Shown in pieces: positions 35,582 through 44,176 of a DNA stretch of 64,000 bases (position 1 is the first letter of the stretch; each line of letters starts with the position of its first letter). This DNA is from Desulfovibrio sp. GTDB lineage: Bacteria; Desulfobacterota; Desulfovibrionia; Desulfovibrionales; Desulfovibrionaceae. Where the stretch lies: positions 310,001 to 374,000 of the forward strand of contig NZ_JAVESS010000002.1 of assembly GCF_034006445.1 (NCBI RefSeq). The letters run 5' to 3'. The position numbers and the translations under genes were made by a program. The notes under the pieces were generated by a model. That model did not search any database. It saw only the letters and a list, made by a program, of their open reading frames with translations, and was not told the origin of the DNA.

Positions 35582-35616
35582 AAAAGCTCCCATGCCACGC
35601 GTGTGGGGGCTTTTTA
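35582..35616 (+). terminator. Terminator after metY
   Basis: AAAAGCTCCCA pairs imperfectly with TGGGGGCTTTT around a 12-base loop and runs into TTTTTA. It is 22 bases after the metY stop. Confidence 0.65.
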
Positions 35617-35891
35617 CGTTTGCGCTATCCCTGGCGTTCTGGCCTGCTCCTCTGCCGCGCCGCATGGATTTTTCTGCCGCGCTGAGCCGCAAGCGAACTT
35701 TTATTGCTGCCATATATCGGTTTTACGTAAAAAAATCGCCACCTCGTGCGGGCCACGGCAAAATCCATTGTATTTTACAAGGGCATTGCATAGAGTGCCT
35801 GAGGCGGCGTCACGTCCGCGCGGGCAAAATGTTTTCCCGCAGACGCGGCGCGCCGCAGCGTATACTGCGCACCCCTCTGAGGAGAATTTTC

Positions 35892-36347
35892 ATGTTGAAA
35901 AAGTTTGTGGCCTTTGTGTTTGTCATGCTTCTGGCCATGCCAGCTCTGGCGGAAGAGCTGAACACCAAATATTTTACTGTCTCTGTTCCCGAAGGATGGA
36001 AGACCGTCATGCCTCCCGCCGAAAAGCAGGGCACCACCAGCGCCAGTTTCGCCAATTCCGCCGGGGATGCCTCGGTGACGCTTGTGATCAGCCCCAACAG
36101 CGGCGCGGATACCAAAACCATCGCCGACATGTTTGCCGACCAGTTCAAGGCCACCAAGCCCCCTGTTGAAAAGGGCGGTCAGTATACCTTCACCTTTGTG
36201 CAGCAGGACATCACAAGTCAGGCATGGGTCGCCTCACAGGGCGACGTGTTCATGCTCACGGTCATGGCTGGCAACCGTAAATCTGCCGCGGCCTTTGTAA
36301 AAAAATACGTTAAGAGCGCCGATTATCCGGCATTGCTGCCCAAGTAA
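35892..36347 (+). CDS. Small secreted protein, paralogue of the 54786-55274 product
   Basis: This 151-residue protein has a signal peptide (LKKFVAFVFVMLLAMPALA, cleavage before EELN). The mature part begins NTKYFTVSVPEGWKTVMPP and continues SASFANSAGDASVTLVISPN. It is a compact alpha/beta domain of a type common in small periplasmic proteins, where a KYFTVSVPEGW start is typical. The protein encoded at 54786-55274 has the parallel start TKYYSIELPADWVVV. Function unknown. ATG 35892 follows GAGGAG. It has its own terminator. Confidence 0.82.
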   Translation: MLKKFVAFVFVMLLAMPALAEELNTKYFTVSVPEGWKTVMPPAEKQGTTSASFANSAGDASVTLVISPNSGADTKTIADMFADQFKATKPPVEKGGQYTFTFVQQDITSQAWVASQGDVFMLTVMAGNRKSAAAFVKKYVKSADYPALLPK

Positions 36348-36366
36348 GTTTTCGTCTGTTTTGACG

Positions 36367-36404
36367 AAAAAACGGCCATGTCATCTGCGACATGGCCGTT
36401 TTTC
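36367..36404 (+). terminator. Terminator after the small secreted protein gene
   Basis: AAAAACGGCCATGTC pairs with GACATGGCCGTTTTT around ATCTGC. It is symmetric and may work on both strands. Confidence 0.85.
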
Positions 36405-36426
36405 ATTTGGCAATAAATATCCCCCG

Positions 36427-36470
36427 GCATATACGCCGTGGCAGTAGACATCATGGCAGTATACGTCGTG
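36427..36470. repeat. 15-bp tandem repeat, 3 units
   Basis: GCATATACGCCGTG, GCAGTAGACATCATG and GCAGTATACGTCGTG follow each other, with about three substitutions between units. It lies in the nikK upstream region. Confidence 0.55.
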
Positions 36471-36546
36471 GCAAAAAATCCCTTGCTTCCCATCGCTGCC
36501 CTGCCGCGAACGCGCAAACGGCCCCTTCAAAGCATGTGCGAACACC

Positions 36547-36562
36547 TGTTACGGCAGTAACA
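36547..36562. promoter_or_regulatory. Palindrome upstream of nikK, possible metal-regulator operator
   Basis: TGTTAC-GGCA-GTAACA lies 134 bases before nikK. NikR sites in Desulfovibrio are described as GTGTTAC and GTAACAC half-sites separated by a longer spacer, so the half-site fits but the spacing does not. Confidence 0.3.
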
Positions 36563-36695
36563 TAGGGCCACCGTATCCAGGTAGACGCCCACAATTTTCT
36601 TGCTACTTTTTATTTTTTTGTGCTACATACATCGCATGAGGCATAACGCCGTCAAACATTGTCACGGCCATAAAATTCAACGGAAGGATGCGATT

Positions 36696-37466
36696 ATGTG
36701 GAAGTTCTGTTGCGCGTGCTTGGCGCTTGCGCTTTTTTGGGGAACCCAGGCTCAGGCCCATTTTGGCATGGTCATTCCTTCCACCCCCACAGTCACGGAC
36801 AAAAAAGAATCTCCGCTCAAACTGGACATAGCCTTTGCCCACCCAATGGAGCTGCAAGGCATGCCCATGGCGGAACCCAAGGCATTCACCGTCACTCATG
36901 ACGGCACGACCGAAGATCTCAAAAGCCTGCTCAAGCCCGCCACCATTATGGGCAACAAAGCCTGGACAGCCGCATACGCCATCAAAAAGCCCGGCGTCTA
37001 TCAGTTCGCGGTCGAGCCGCAGCCCTATTTTGAACCTGCCGAGGACTGCTTCATCATCCACTATACCAAGACCGTGGTCGCCGCTTTTGGCGAAGAGGAA
37101 AACTGGGGGCAGCCGCTGGGCCTCAAGACCGAAATCGTTCCTCTGATGCGGCCCTTCGGCAACTACGCCGGCAATGTTTTTCAGGGCCAGGTGCTGCTTG
37201 ACGGCAAGCCCGTTCCCGGCGCGGAAGTTGAGGTGGAAAGCTACAACAAGGGCAAGGGCCACACCGCCCCCAACGAATATTACGTCACCCAGGTTGTCAA
37301 GGCCGACCAGAACGGCGTATTCACCTACGGCGTGCCCTGGGCCGGCTGGTGGGGCTTTGCCGCACTGAACACGGCTGAAGAAAAAATGAACTATGAAGGC
37401 GAAGCCAAATCCGTTGAGCTTGGCGCAGTTATCTGGGTCAACTTTGCGGCTCCCCGCACAAAATAA
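36696..37466 (+). CDS. nikK: NikK: periplasmic DUF4198-type component of nickel ECF transporter
   Basis: This 256-residue secreted protein has a signal peptide (WKFCCACLALALFWGTQAQA). The mature chain begins with a histidine, HFGMVIPSTPTV, as in the DUF4198 family, where the exposed N-terminal histidine can bind metal. GNVFQGQVLLDGKPVPGAEV is an Ig-like DUF4198 segment, and QNGVFTYGVPWAGWWGFAAL closes the domain. In Desulfovibrio-type nickel transporters NikK accompanies NikM, L, Q and O, all of which follow here. ATG 36696 has GGAAGGA upstream; an upstream in-frame start is rejected. Confidence 0.85.
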   Translation: MWKFCCACLALALFWGTQAQAHFGMVIPSTPTVTDKKESPLKLDIAFAHPMELQGMPMAEPKAFTVTHDGTTEDLKSLLKPATIMGNKAWTAAYAIKKPGVYQFAVEPQPYFEPAEDCFIIHYTKTVVAAFGEEENWGQPLGLKTEIVPLMRPFGNYAGNVFQGQVLLDGKPVPGAEVEVESYNKGKGHTAPNEYYVTQVVKADQNGVFTYGVPWAGWWGFAALNTAEEKMNYEGEAKSVELGAVIWVNFAAPRTK

Positions 37467-37531
37467 AAGACGGTTGCACAGTGCGGCAAAGGTGCGCGCC
37501 TTCCTGGCAGCGCCCTTTTGAGAAACAGACT

Positions 37532-37566
37532 CCGGCCCCATACCGTACGCCACGGCATGGGGCCGG
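37532..37566. terminator. Hairpin between nikK and nikM
   Basis: CCGGCCCCAT pairs perfectly with ATGGGGCCGG around a 15-base loop, with no T-tract. It may reduce read-through or protect the nikK message. Confidence 0.4.
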
Positions 37567-37636
37567 ATTGCGAAAGCTGACTGTGAAAAATCCCGGAACG
37601 CGCCCCAACAGACGACGCTCCAGACAAGGATGATCC

Positions 37637-38269
37637 ATGCATATTGCCGAAGGTGTTCTGTCTCCCCCCATTCTGGCCGCAGGATACGCCCTGACGGCCG
37701 TGGGCACGGCCCTTGGCCTGCGCCGCCTGGACTATGACAAGCTCATGACAGTGGCCATCCTGGCCGCGACCTTTTTTGTGGGTTCGCTCATACATGTTCC
37801 CATCGGCCCTTCCAGCGCGCACCTTATTCTCAATGGCCTTCTGGGCGTACTGCTGGGGTGGGCCGTCTTTCCCGCCATTCTGGCCGCCCTTGCCTTGCAG
37901 GCTCTGCTTTTTCAGTACGGCGGCCTTGTTGTTCTGGGCGTCAATACGTTCACCATGGGCTTTTCCGGGCTCGTGGCCTGGTACGTTTTCCGCAGCCTTG
38001 TCCACCTCTGGCCCGGTATGAAGGGTTTACGGGCCGCCGCCTTTTGCGGGGGAGCCGTCGGCGTGCTGGGCGCCGGGCTGCTCACCGCTCTGGCCCTGGC
38101 GTGGAGCAATGAGGGCTTTCTTACCGCCGCGCGGCTCATTTTTCTTGCTCACCTGCCGATCATGCTGGTCGAAGGGCTCATCACCATGTTTACTGTGGGC
38201 TTTATTGCCCGCGTCCGCCCGGAAATGCTGCACATTTCCCGTGCCGCCCTTCAGCCGGACAAGGCTTGA
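37637..38269 (+). CDS. nikM: NikM/CbiM: substrate-binding membrane component of nickel/cobalt ECF transporter
   Basis: This 210-residue protein has about six to seven membrane helices. It starts MHIAEGVLSPPILAAGYALT; the N-terminal Met-His is the metal-binding site of CbiM/NikM S-components. The conserved LIHVPIGPSSAHLILNGLLG and LGVNTFTMGFSGLVAW are present. Nickel is preferred over cobalt because nikK and nikL are present and there are no cobalamin genes nearby; this is contextual. It is followed by nikL after 20 bases. Confidence 0.93.
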   Translation: MHIAEGVLSPPILAAGYALTAVGTALGLRRLDYDKLMTVAILAATFFVGSLIHVPIGPSSAHLILNGLLGVLLGWAVFPAILAALALQALLFQYGGLVVLGVNTFTMGFSGLVAWYVFRSLVHLWPGMKGLRAAAFCGGAVGVLGAGLLTALALAWSNEGFLTAARLIFLAHLPIMLVEGLITMFTVGFIARVRPEMLHISRAALQPDKA

Positions 38270-38289
38270 GCAGCCGGAAAGGAGTTTTC

Positions 38290-39159
38290 ATGTTTTTCCG
38301 CAATGCCACTTTATTTCGGACAATCCGTGCAGGACGGGCTGACGGTGCCGCACCCGCTTGCCTGCCTGCGCAGCGACCCTCTGCCCCAGCGCTTGCCCCG
38401 GCGCCTGCCCCAGCGCTTGCTCCAGCGCTTGCCCCGGCGCTGCCGTTATCCGCGCCTCTGGCTGCCCTGCTGCTTGCCGCGGCGCTTCTGCTTGTGCTGC
38501 AGACGCCCGCCCTGGCGCACCGGGTGAACATCTTCGCCTGGACTGAAGGCCCGCAGGTTGCCGTCAAATGCGGCTTCAGCGGCGGCAACAGCGTCAGGAA
38601 CGGAGAGGTCACGGTATATGATGCGGCTGACGGCCAGGTTTTGCTCACAGGCCAGACAGATACGGAAGGACTTTTTCGCTTTGATATTCCGCCCAGGGGA
38701 CGGGAGCACGGCCTGCGCATACGTATCAATGCTGGCGAAGGGCATCAGAACGAATGGCTGCTGGAAGCGGCCGAACTGGCCTCTGCTCCGGCTCCGGCTT
38801 CGGCTGCGGCTCCGGCTGCGCCCCGCCATGCCGAAACCACCGCCAGTGCAGCGGCGAAAAACGCTGGCGGCCCCAGCACCGGGCCGCAGCCCGCAAGCAC
38901 GGGGCTTCCCGCCGCCGCCCCGGAAATTTCAGCTTCCGGCCCTGTGAGCGCCGCAGAAATACAGGCCATTGTGGATGCCGCCCTTGAGGCGCAGGAGGCA
39001 AAGTTCTCCGCCCTGCTGGACTCCCGCCTGTCCCCCGTGAAGCGGCAACTTGCCGAAATGCGCACAGACGAACCGGGCATGCGCGAAATCGTGGGCGGCA
39101 TGGGCTGGTTTGTGGGTCTGGCCGGATTGGCCCTTTACTTCCGTTCCCGGCGGCGGTAA
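38290..39159 (+). CDS. nikL: NikL-like membrane component of nickel transporter
   Basis: This 289-residue protein has an Ala/Pro-rich N-terminus built of repeated APALAPAP units. A hydrophobic leader ending QTPALA and an exposed HRVNIFAW follow (again a histidine right after the cleavage site). An Ig-like domain has GEVTVYDAADGQVLLTGQTD, then an Ala/Pro linker, an acidic helix and a C-terminal anchor GMGWFVGLAGLALYFRSRRR. This layout matches the NikL part of NikKMLQO systems. ATG 38290 follows AAAGGAG. The repeat-rich leader suggests repeat expansion at the DNA level. Confidence 0.78.
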   Translation: MFFRNATLFRTIRAGRADGAAPACLPAQRPSAPALAPAPAPALAPALAPALPLSAPLAALLLAAALLLVLQTPALAHRVNIFAWTEGPQVAVKCGFSGGNSVRNGEVTVYDAADGQVLLTGQTDTEGLFRFDIPPRGREHGLRIRINAGEGHQNEWLLEAAELASAPAPASAAAPAAPRHAETTASAAAKNAGGPSTGPQPASTGLPAAAPEISASGPVSAAEIQAIVDAALEAQEAKFSALLDSRLSPVKRQLAEMRTDEPGMREIVGGMGWFVGLAGLALYFRSRRR

Positions 39160-39167
39160 CTGTCGGC

Positions 39168-39932
39168 ATGTTTGACCAGCCCTTTGTACGCCCTTCGGCC
39201 ATACAGCGCATTGACCCGCGTGTGCGTATGGCCCTTGCAGCGCTGACCGCGTTGTGCCTTTCGACGCTGCAGGACGTGACCGCCAGCTGCGCGGGGCTTG
39301 GCCTGGGCCTGGCGCTGCTGCTTCTGGCCCGTCCACCCCTGCTGCCGCTGTTACGTCGTCTGGCGGTGATCAACATGTTTGCGGCCTTTTTGTGGTGTGT
39401 CACCCCGCTGACCATGCCCGGACAGGAAGTGGCGCGGTGGGGTTTCATAAGCTTGAGCGCCGAGGGTCTGCATCTGGCCCTGCTCGTCACCATCAAGTCC
39501 AATGCCATAGTCTGTGTTTTTCTGGCCCTTGTGGCCACAATGGACACGCCAACGGCAGGGCATGCCCTGGAATGCCTGCACTGCCCGCGAAAGCTGGTGT
39601 TTCTTTTTCTGTTTACGGCCCGGCAGGTGCATGACATCGCGCGGCAATGGCAGTGCCTGAGCGTTGCCGCGCGGCTGCGCGGCTTTCGCCCGCGCACCGG
39701 CATGCACACCTACCGCACAGTGGCTTCCTTGTTGGGACTTTTGCTGGTGCGCAGCTACGAACGTTCACAAAGAGTGCGCGAAGCCATGCTGCTGCGGGGA
39801 TTTTCAGGCCAGTTCCACTCGGTGGCGGTATTTAAGGCGCGTCCTGTGGACGGCCTTTTTGCCCTCTTGATGCTGCTCTGCCTTGCAGGACTTGTGCTTA
39901 TGGAGTACCGGGATCAAATCTATGGACTGTAA
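39168..39932 (+). CDS. nikQ: NikQ/CbiQ: ECF transporter T-component
   Basis: This 254-residue membrane protein couples NikM to the ATPase. The N-terminal PSAIQRIDPRVRMALAALTA is typical of CbiQ. The coupling segment LSVAARLRGFRPRTGMHTYR and the later YERSQRVREAMLLRGFSGQF contain the two Ala-Arg-Gly-type motifs that dock into the ATPase. It starts eight bases after nikL and overlaps nikO by 11 bases, consistent with one operon. Confidence 0.93.
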   Translation: MFDQPFVRPSAIQRIDPRVRMALAALTALCLSTLQDVTASCAGLGLGLALLLLARPPLLPLLRRLAVINMFAAFLWCVTPLTMPGQEVARWGFISLSAEGLHLALLVTIKSNAIVCVFLALVATMDTPTAGHALECLHCPRKLVFLFLFTARQVHDIARQWQCLSVAARLRGFRPRTGMHTYRTVASLLGLLLVRSYERSQRVREAMLLRGFSGQFHSVAVFKARPVDGLFALLMLLCLAGLVLMEYRDQIYGL

Positions 39933-40665
39933 TACAGAAAACAACTGCATCTTCAGCCTCGAAAACATCCATTTTCAGTATGAACGGGATGGCAATATCC
40001 GCCAGGTGCTCAAGGGAATTGACCTGGCCCTCCTGCCGGAGCAGCATATCGGTTTTTACGGCCCCAACGGCAGCGGCAAAACAACGCTTTTTCGCTGTAT
40101 CACAGGCCTGATAACCCCGCAGCAGGGTTGTGTGCGCTTTCATGGCCGCGAAATGCGCGCCGAAAAAGACTTTCACAGCCTGCGCTGCGCCGTGGGCTTT
40201 GTGCTGCAACATGCCGAGGATCAGCTGTTCTTTCCCTCCGTGCTTGAAGATGTGGCCTTTGGCCCGCTGAACCTGGGCCTGTCGCCTGAAGCTGCACGCG
40301 AGCGGGCGCATGAAACCCTGCGCAACCTCGGACTGGACGGTTTTGAAAACCGCCTTACCCACCGGCTTTCGGGCGGTGAAAAAAAACTGGTCTCCCTCGC
40401 GGCAGTGCTGGCCATGCGGCCTGAAGCCCTGCTGCTTGATGAACCCACCAACGGCCTTGATAACGAGGCCCGTGAACGCATCATCGATATCCTGCAAAAA
40501 CTTCCCACAGCCCGCATCACCATCTCGCACGACTGGGACTTTCTCGCCCGCATATCCACCACCTATCTGACGCTCGCTCACGGCCGCCTTGACGCCTGCG
40601 CCCCCAGCTTCAGCCACACGCACGCCCACGCCCACCCCCTGGGCGACGAACCCCACGCCCACTAG
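39922..40665 (+). CDS. nikO: NikO/CbiO: ATP-binding subunit with His-rich tail
   Basis: This 247-residue ATPase powers the nickel transporter. Walker A is GPNGSGKTT, the Q-loop FVLQHAEDQLFFPSVLEDVA, the signature LSGGEKKLVSLAAVLAM, Walker B ALLLDEPTNGLD, and the switch histidine TISHDWDFLAR. The C-terminus ends FSHTHAHAHPLGDEPHAH, with six histidines that could bind nickel. The TAG stop at 40663-40665 is the edge of a CTAGAGCA repeat. Confidence 0.95.
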   Translation: MDCNTENNCIFSLENIHFQYERDGNIRQVLKGIDLALLPEQHIGFYGPNGSGKTTLFRCITGLITPQQGCVRFHGREMRAEKDFHSLRCAVGFVLQHAEDQLFFPSVLEDVAFGPLNLGLSPEAARERAHETLRNLGLDGFENRLTHRLSGGEKKLVSLAAVLAMRPEALLLDEPTNGLDNEARERIIDILQKLPTARITISHDWDFLARISTTYLTLAHGRLDACAPSFSHTHAHAHPLGDEPHAH

Positions 40666-40789
40666 AGCATTTAACACTTGAAATGCTCGCGTACGGCAGG
40701 CAAAGCCCGCCTACTCGCATTTCGTGGCAAGGATTTTCAGAAAAATCCTTGCAGAGCATTTAACTCATTTCATTCGTAAACTGCTCTAG
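40662..40789. repeat. CTAGAGCA mosaic repeat, ~128-bp type (copy near nikO)
   Basis: It begins CTAGAGCATTTAACACTTG at the nikO stop and ends CGTAAACTGCTCTAG. Internal hairpins are GCAAGGATTTTC/GAAAAATCCTTGC and CGGCAGGC/GCCCGCC. It is nearly identical to the reverse complement of 50912-51040. Confidence 0.88.
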
Positions 40790-40831
40790 ACACTGTCCAG
40801 GGCAACGCTATTTTCAAATTGAAAGGCTTTT

Positions 40832-40885
40832 GTGTGGGAGGGCCCCTTTTGCAAAAGGGTCCTTCCCCCACGCCCCCACCCCCTA
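40832..40885 (+). repeat. GC-rich hairpin repeat, copy 3
   Basis: GTGTGGGAGGGCCCCTTTTG pairs with GCAAAAGGGTCCTTCCCCCAC, followed by the tail GCCCCCACCCCCTA, which runs directly into the CTAGAGCA edge of the next element. Confidence 0.8.
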
Positions 40886-41156
40886 GAGCATTTTGCTTTT
40901 GAAACAGTCCCTGTTTCAACGCATCATTCTGGCTAAAAACGTGGTTTGCGCCAGCCATCAGCAGGCTGCTCGCTCTATTAACCAATTGCTGTCTTAATCC
41001 GTAGCTTCCTTCGTCGCAACGGCTAAAGCTCGCCAGAATCCACGCCACGTTGTGGCGGCTGCCGCCTTCGCGTCAGCAGAGCAATTTCAAGCGGCAGTCG
41101 TTGGCGAGTCTACGAGCCTTACGAATGGCGACAGCATCGCTAGTGAAATTACCCTA
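40883..41156. repeat. CTAGAGCA mosaic repeat, ~274-bp composite copy
   Basis: It starts CTAGAGCATTTTGCTTTTG and ends GAAATTACCCTA, where other copies have GAAATTGCTCTA. It combines modules seen separately elsewhere. The hairpin TTTTGAAACAGTCC/TGTTTCAACGCA matches 59242-59433, the CAGCAGGCTGCTCG segment matches 26284-26636 and 62582-62809, and the last 80 bases match 56815-56893. No gene was found in 41157-41591 either. Confidence 0.82.
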
Positions 41157-41591
41157 AAACTCTTGGTGTGCTCTATAGCGTTTCAAGGTTTTTCTGACCT
41201 GATGTGGGGGGGGCAGAGGCAGCGACCAGCCTTGGGCCCGGCAATGCCGGACAGCCCGCAAGACCGCAGAACGATTACACAATAGCTCCATGGAATACTG
41301 CGGGAACATTCCACACCAACACCGGCTTTCATTCCGGCATGCCACAAAAATTTCTGAGAATTCCAAACATGATTCATAAACAATTTTGTACTATTACCAC
41401 TGCGTCTGCGAATACGCCGCCTGGCCGGCACTAGATTTCCGTACAGGTATAAGATATTTTTCCTGGGGCGCCATTCATTTTTGATATAAGTTGCGTAATC
41501 CCGAGCAGTATCCGCGCTGGTCAACCTGCACCTGAAACCTCGCCCCAATGCGTTCGCTTTTTGCGAAAAAAACGATGCCAAAGGCTTTGTT

Positions 41592-42955
41592 ATGTCAAAA
41601 CTGCCATACTCTGGCTCTCAGTTTATACAGCTTGAAACACGCGATCCCATATGGGAATGGCATATTCCTTCAGACAAGCTGTACCTGAGCGCCGGAGCAA
41701 TCAAGCTGCTGCAATTTGAAGAAAACCTACCGCGCAGCATGAAGGAATTTCTGAGCTATTGTCCTCTGGAGGGCCTCGTACCCTACCTTGAGTCGGTGGA
41801 AAAGATTCTTAATGGCTCACAGGGCCCTTTTCTTGAGCTTATTTACATGTTGGGCAAATTTATGGTGCGTGCCCAGATGACGGTTTTACAGCGCGACATT
41901 TTTGGCCGTGGCACCATTGTGGTGGGCGCACTGGCCGCCATCGACAGGCAAAGAATCGAACCGACCCTCACTCCTGTTCTGAACAGCCGTTCCCTGATCA
42001 ATCCCCCGCCCCAAGCTCCGACGCAAGCCGTCTGCTGCTGGCCCTCAACGCTGCCAGTGACGGCCTATGGGATTGGAACCCCATTGACGGCTCGGTATAT
42101 TACAGCCCGCGCTATCTTTCCATGATAGGCTATACCCACAATGCCTTCCCCCAGGTGGTGGAGTCGTGGACAAGCAGGGTGCATCCCGATGACTTTGAAA
42201 ACATTGTGCCCATGCAAATACGTATTGTTGAAAGCCCCGATTACGGAGACAGCTTTGAATGTACCTACCGCTTTCTGCGGGCTGACGGCACGTGGGCCTG
42301 GATACTGGGCCGCGGCTATGTGACCCAGCGAAACGCCAGCGGCAAGGCCACCCGCATCGTGGGTCTGCACACTGATGTAAGCGCAGGCCAGGCAGACCGG
42401 GCGCAGCTTGAAGACCTTGTGCGCAATGACCCGCTCACCGGGCTGCGCAGCCGAACCTACTATGACATGACGGTCGAGAGGCTGGAGCAGCAACAAATAC
42501 GCCCCGTGGGCATTATCGCCTGTGATATGGACGGGCTCAAGCTTATCAACGATTACCTCGGCCACCCTGAAGGCAGCCAAATGCTTTGCCAGGCAGCGCT
42601 TATTCTACGCACCAGCCTTTACGCCCCCGACTGCATAGCCCGCATGGGAGGGGACGAATTCATCGCCCTGTTGCCCGGCTGTACGCAGGAGCAGCTTGAA
42701 AAAGCCATTGCGCGCATCAGCAAGGCCTTTGAAACCCACAATGCCGACCCGGACAACATCCCCATCCGCATGTCTCTCGGCGGTGCCTGTGCTGAAGATA
42801 TGGGCACCTCGCTGGACCAGCTTCAGGTAATGGCGGATCGCAACATGCTGCGTGGCAAACACAAGGAACGCCCCCGGTGGCGCAAGCACATAAAAAAGTG
42901 GATTGAAAAAAATACAAACAAGATTGTGCAGATAGAAGACAGCCGCTATATGTAG
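41592..42955 (+). pseudogene. PAS-GGDEF diguanylate cyclase, split by a frameshift
   Basis: The first frame (ATG 41592) encodes an N-terminal sensor-like region beginning MSKLPYSGSQFIQLETRDPI. The PAS domain continues in another frame: from about 42011 it reads SRLLLALNAASDGLWDWNPI, then MIGYTHNAFPQVVESWTSRV, PAC-like FLRADGTWAWILGRG, and a GGDEF domain (NDPLTGLRSRTYYD, ACDMDGLKLINDYLGHPEG, RMGGDEFIALLPG). The catalytic GGDEF motif is intact, so the enzyme would make cyclic di-GMP if read through. The frames can be joined by adding one base near the C-run at 42003-42007. This may be a true mutation, a phase-variable tract or a sequencing error. Confidence 0.8.
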
Positions 42956-43021
42956 CGCCTGACATATGCCTCCTGGCGCATGCCTCTTGACGCGGCCCGC
43001 GCTTTGAGACAAAGTGTGCCC

Positions 43022-44095
43022 ATGTCGGATGATAACCCTCCCCCTACAATGGCCCTCGACTCTTCCGCAACGGAATGCCCCGTTGTGCATGAGACCGAGA
43101 GCGGCCAGAAGTTACTTCAGTTTTTGCAGCGCCGTCTGAACCTCCCCCAAGCCATGCTGCACCGTTGGGTGCGCACGGGACAAGTGAGGATAAACGGTTG
43201 CCGATGCAAACCTTTTTCGCGCGTACAGGCCGGTGACCTCGTTCGCCTGCCCCCCTTTGCCATAAAAATGGCCGCGCAGTGCGACGATCCGCTGCCAGCG
43301 CCCGCACGCAAACTCCGTAACGATGAAGAAGCTGCAAGCGGCCCTCCGCTGCCTCCTCTTGTGGGCTCCAGCGGCTACCTGTGGGCTTTTGACAAGCCCG
43401 CCGGCCTGCCCACCCATCCCGGAACCGGGCATGAAGACAGCCTGACAACCCGCCTGGCCCGGCATTTTGCCAACGCAAGCTTTATGCCCACGCCCGTGCA
43501 CCGGCTGGACAAGGAAACCTCGGGCATCCTGCTTGTGGCCGCATCCTATGCGGCATTGGACGAAGCCCAGCAAGCCCTTCGCGGCCAGCGCATGGTCAAG
43601 GAATACGTGGCATGGGTAGCCGGACGCTGGCCCCACGAAGAAACCTGCCTTGTGCGGCATTTTTTGCGCAAGGACGCGGTACACGGCTTTGAAAAAATGT
43701 GCACCGTGGGCGCGGACGCGGCCGACGGTAAAGAAGCCCTTTGCCTTGTGCGCCCTCTGATTGTGGAGGACGGGGCAAGCCTTGTGCAGGTGCGCCTGCT
43801 CACGGGCCGCACCCACCAGATTCGCACCCAGCTTGCCAGCCTTGGGCATCCGGTGCTTGGCGACGCCAAGTACGGCCAGGCCAGGCCTGGAAGCCCACTG
43901 TATCTGCACGCCCTGCGCATGATCCTGCCGGAAGGCGCGTCCTTTGCCAGCCTGCCCCCCTGGGGAGGCGCGCGTGCCGTGACAGACCTGCCCGACCCCA
44001 TCGCCTGCGGCGACGACCTGCCCTCGCCGCCACCCCTCTTGTGTGGGGTATTCCCATTGGGCGCCGAAGGTGCTACAATTTCTCTTTTACATTAG
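43022..44095 (+). CDS. RluA-family pseudouridine synthase
   Basis: This protein of about 357 residues isomerises uridine to pseudouridine in rRNA or tRNA. An S4-like RNA-binding region (LLQFLQRRLNLPQAMLHRWV, then VRINGCRCKPFSRVQAGDLV) precedes the catalytic domain. The catalytic aspartate is in PVHRLDKETSGILLVA, with LLTGRTHQIRTQLASLGHPV and GDAKYG further on. This is the RluC/RluD type. ATG 43022 is used, but ATG 42980 is also in frame and neither has a clear ribosome binding site. It is followed by der after 81 bases. Confidence 0.88.
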   Translation: MSDDNPPPTMALDSSATECPVVHETESGQKLLQFLQRRLNLPQAMLHRWVRTGQVRINGCRCKPFSRVQAGDLVRLPPFAIKMAAQCDDPLPAPARKLRNDEEAASGPPLPPLVGSSGYLWAFDKPAGLPTHPGTGHEDSLTTRLARHFANASFMPTPVHRLDKETSGILLVAASYAALDEAQQALRGQRMVKEYVAWVAGRWPHEETCLVRHFLRKDAVHGFEKMCTVGADAADGKEALCLVRPLIVEDGASLVQVRLLTGRTHQIRTQLASLGHPVLGDAKYGQARPGSPLYLHALRMILPEGASFASLPPWGGARAVTDLPDPIACGDDLPSPPPLLCGVFPLGAEGATISLLH

Positions 44096-44176
44096 AACTC
44101 GCACTGGCGGGGCTTTCAAAAAGCGTCCCGCGCACTGCACGCGGCCTTGTTTTCAGGCCGCCACAAGGTTATAGAC

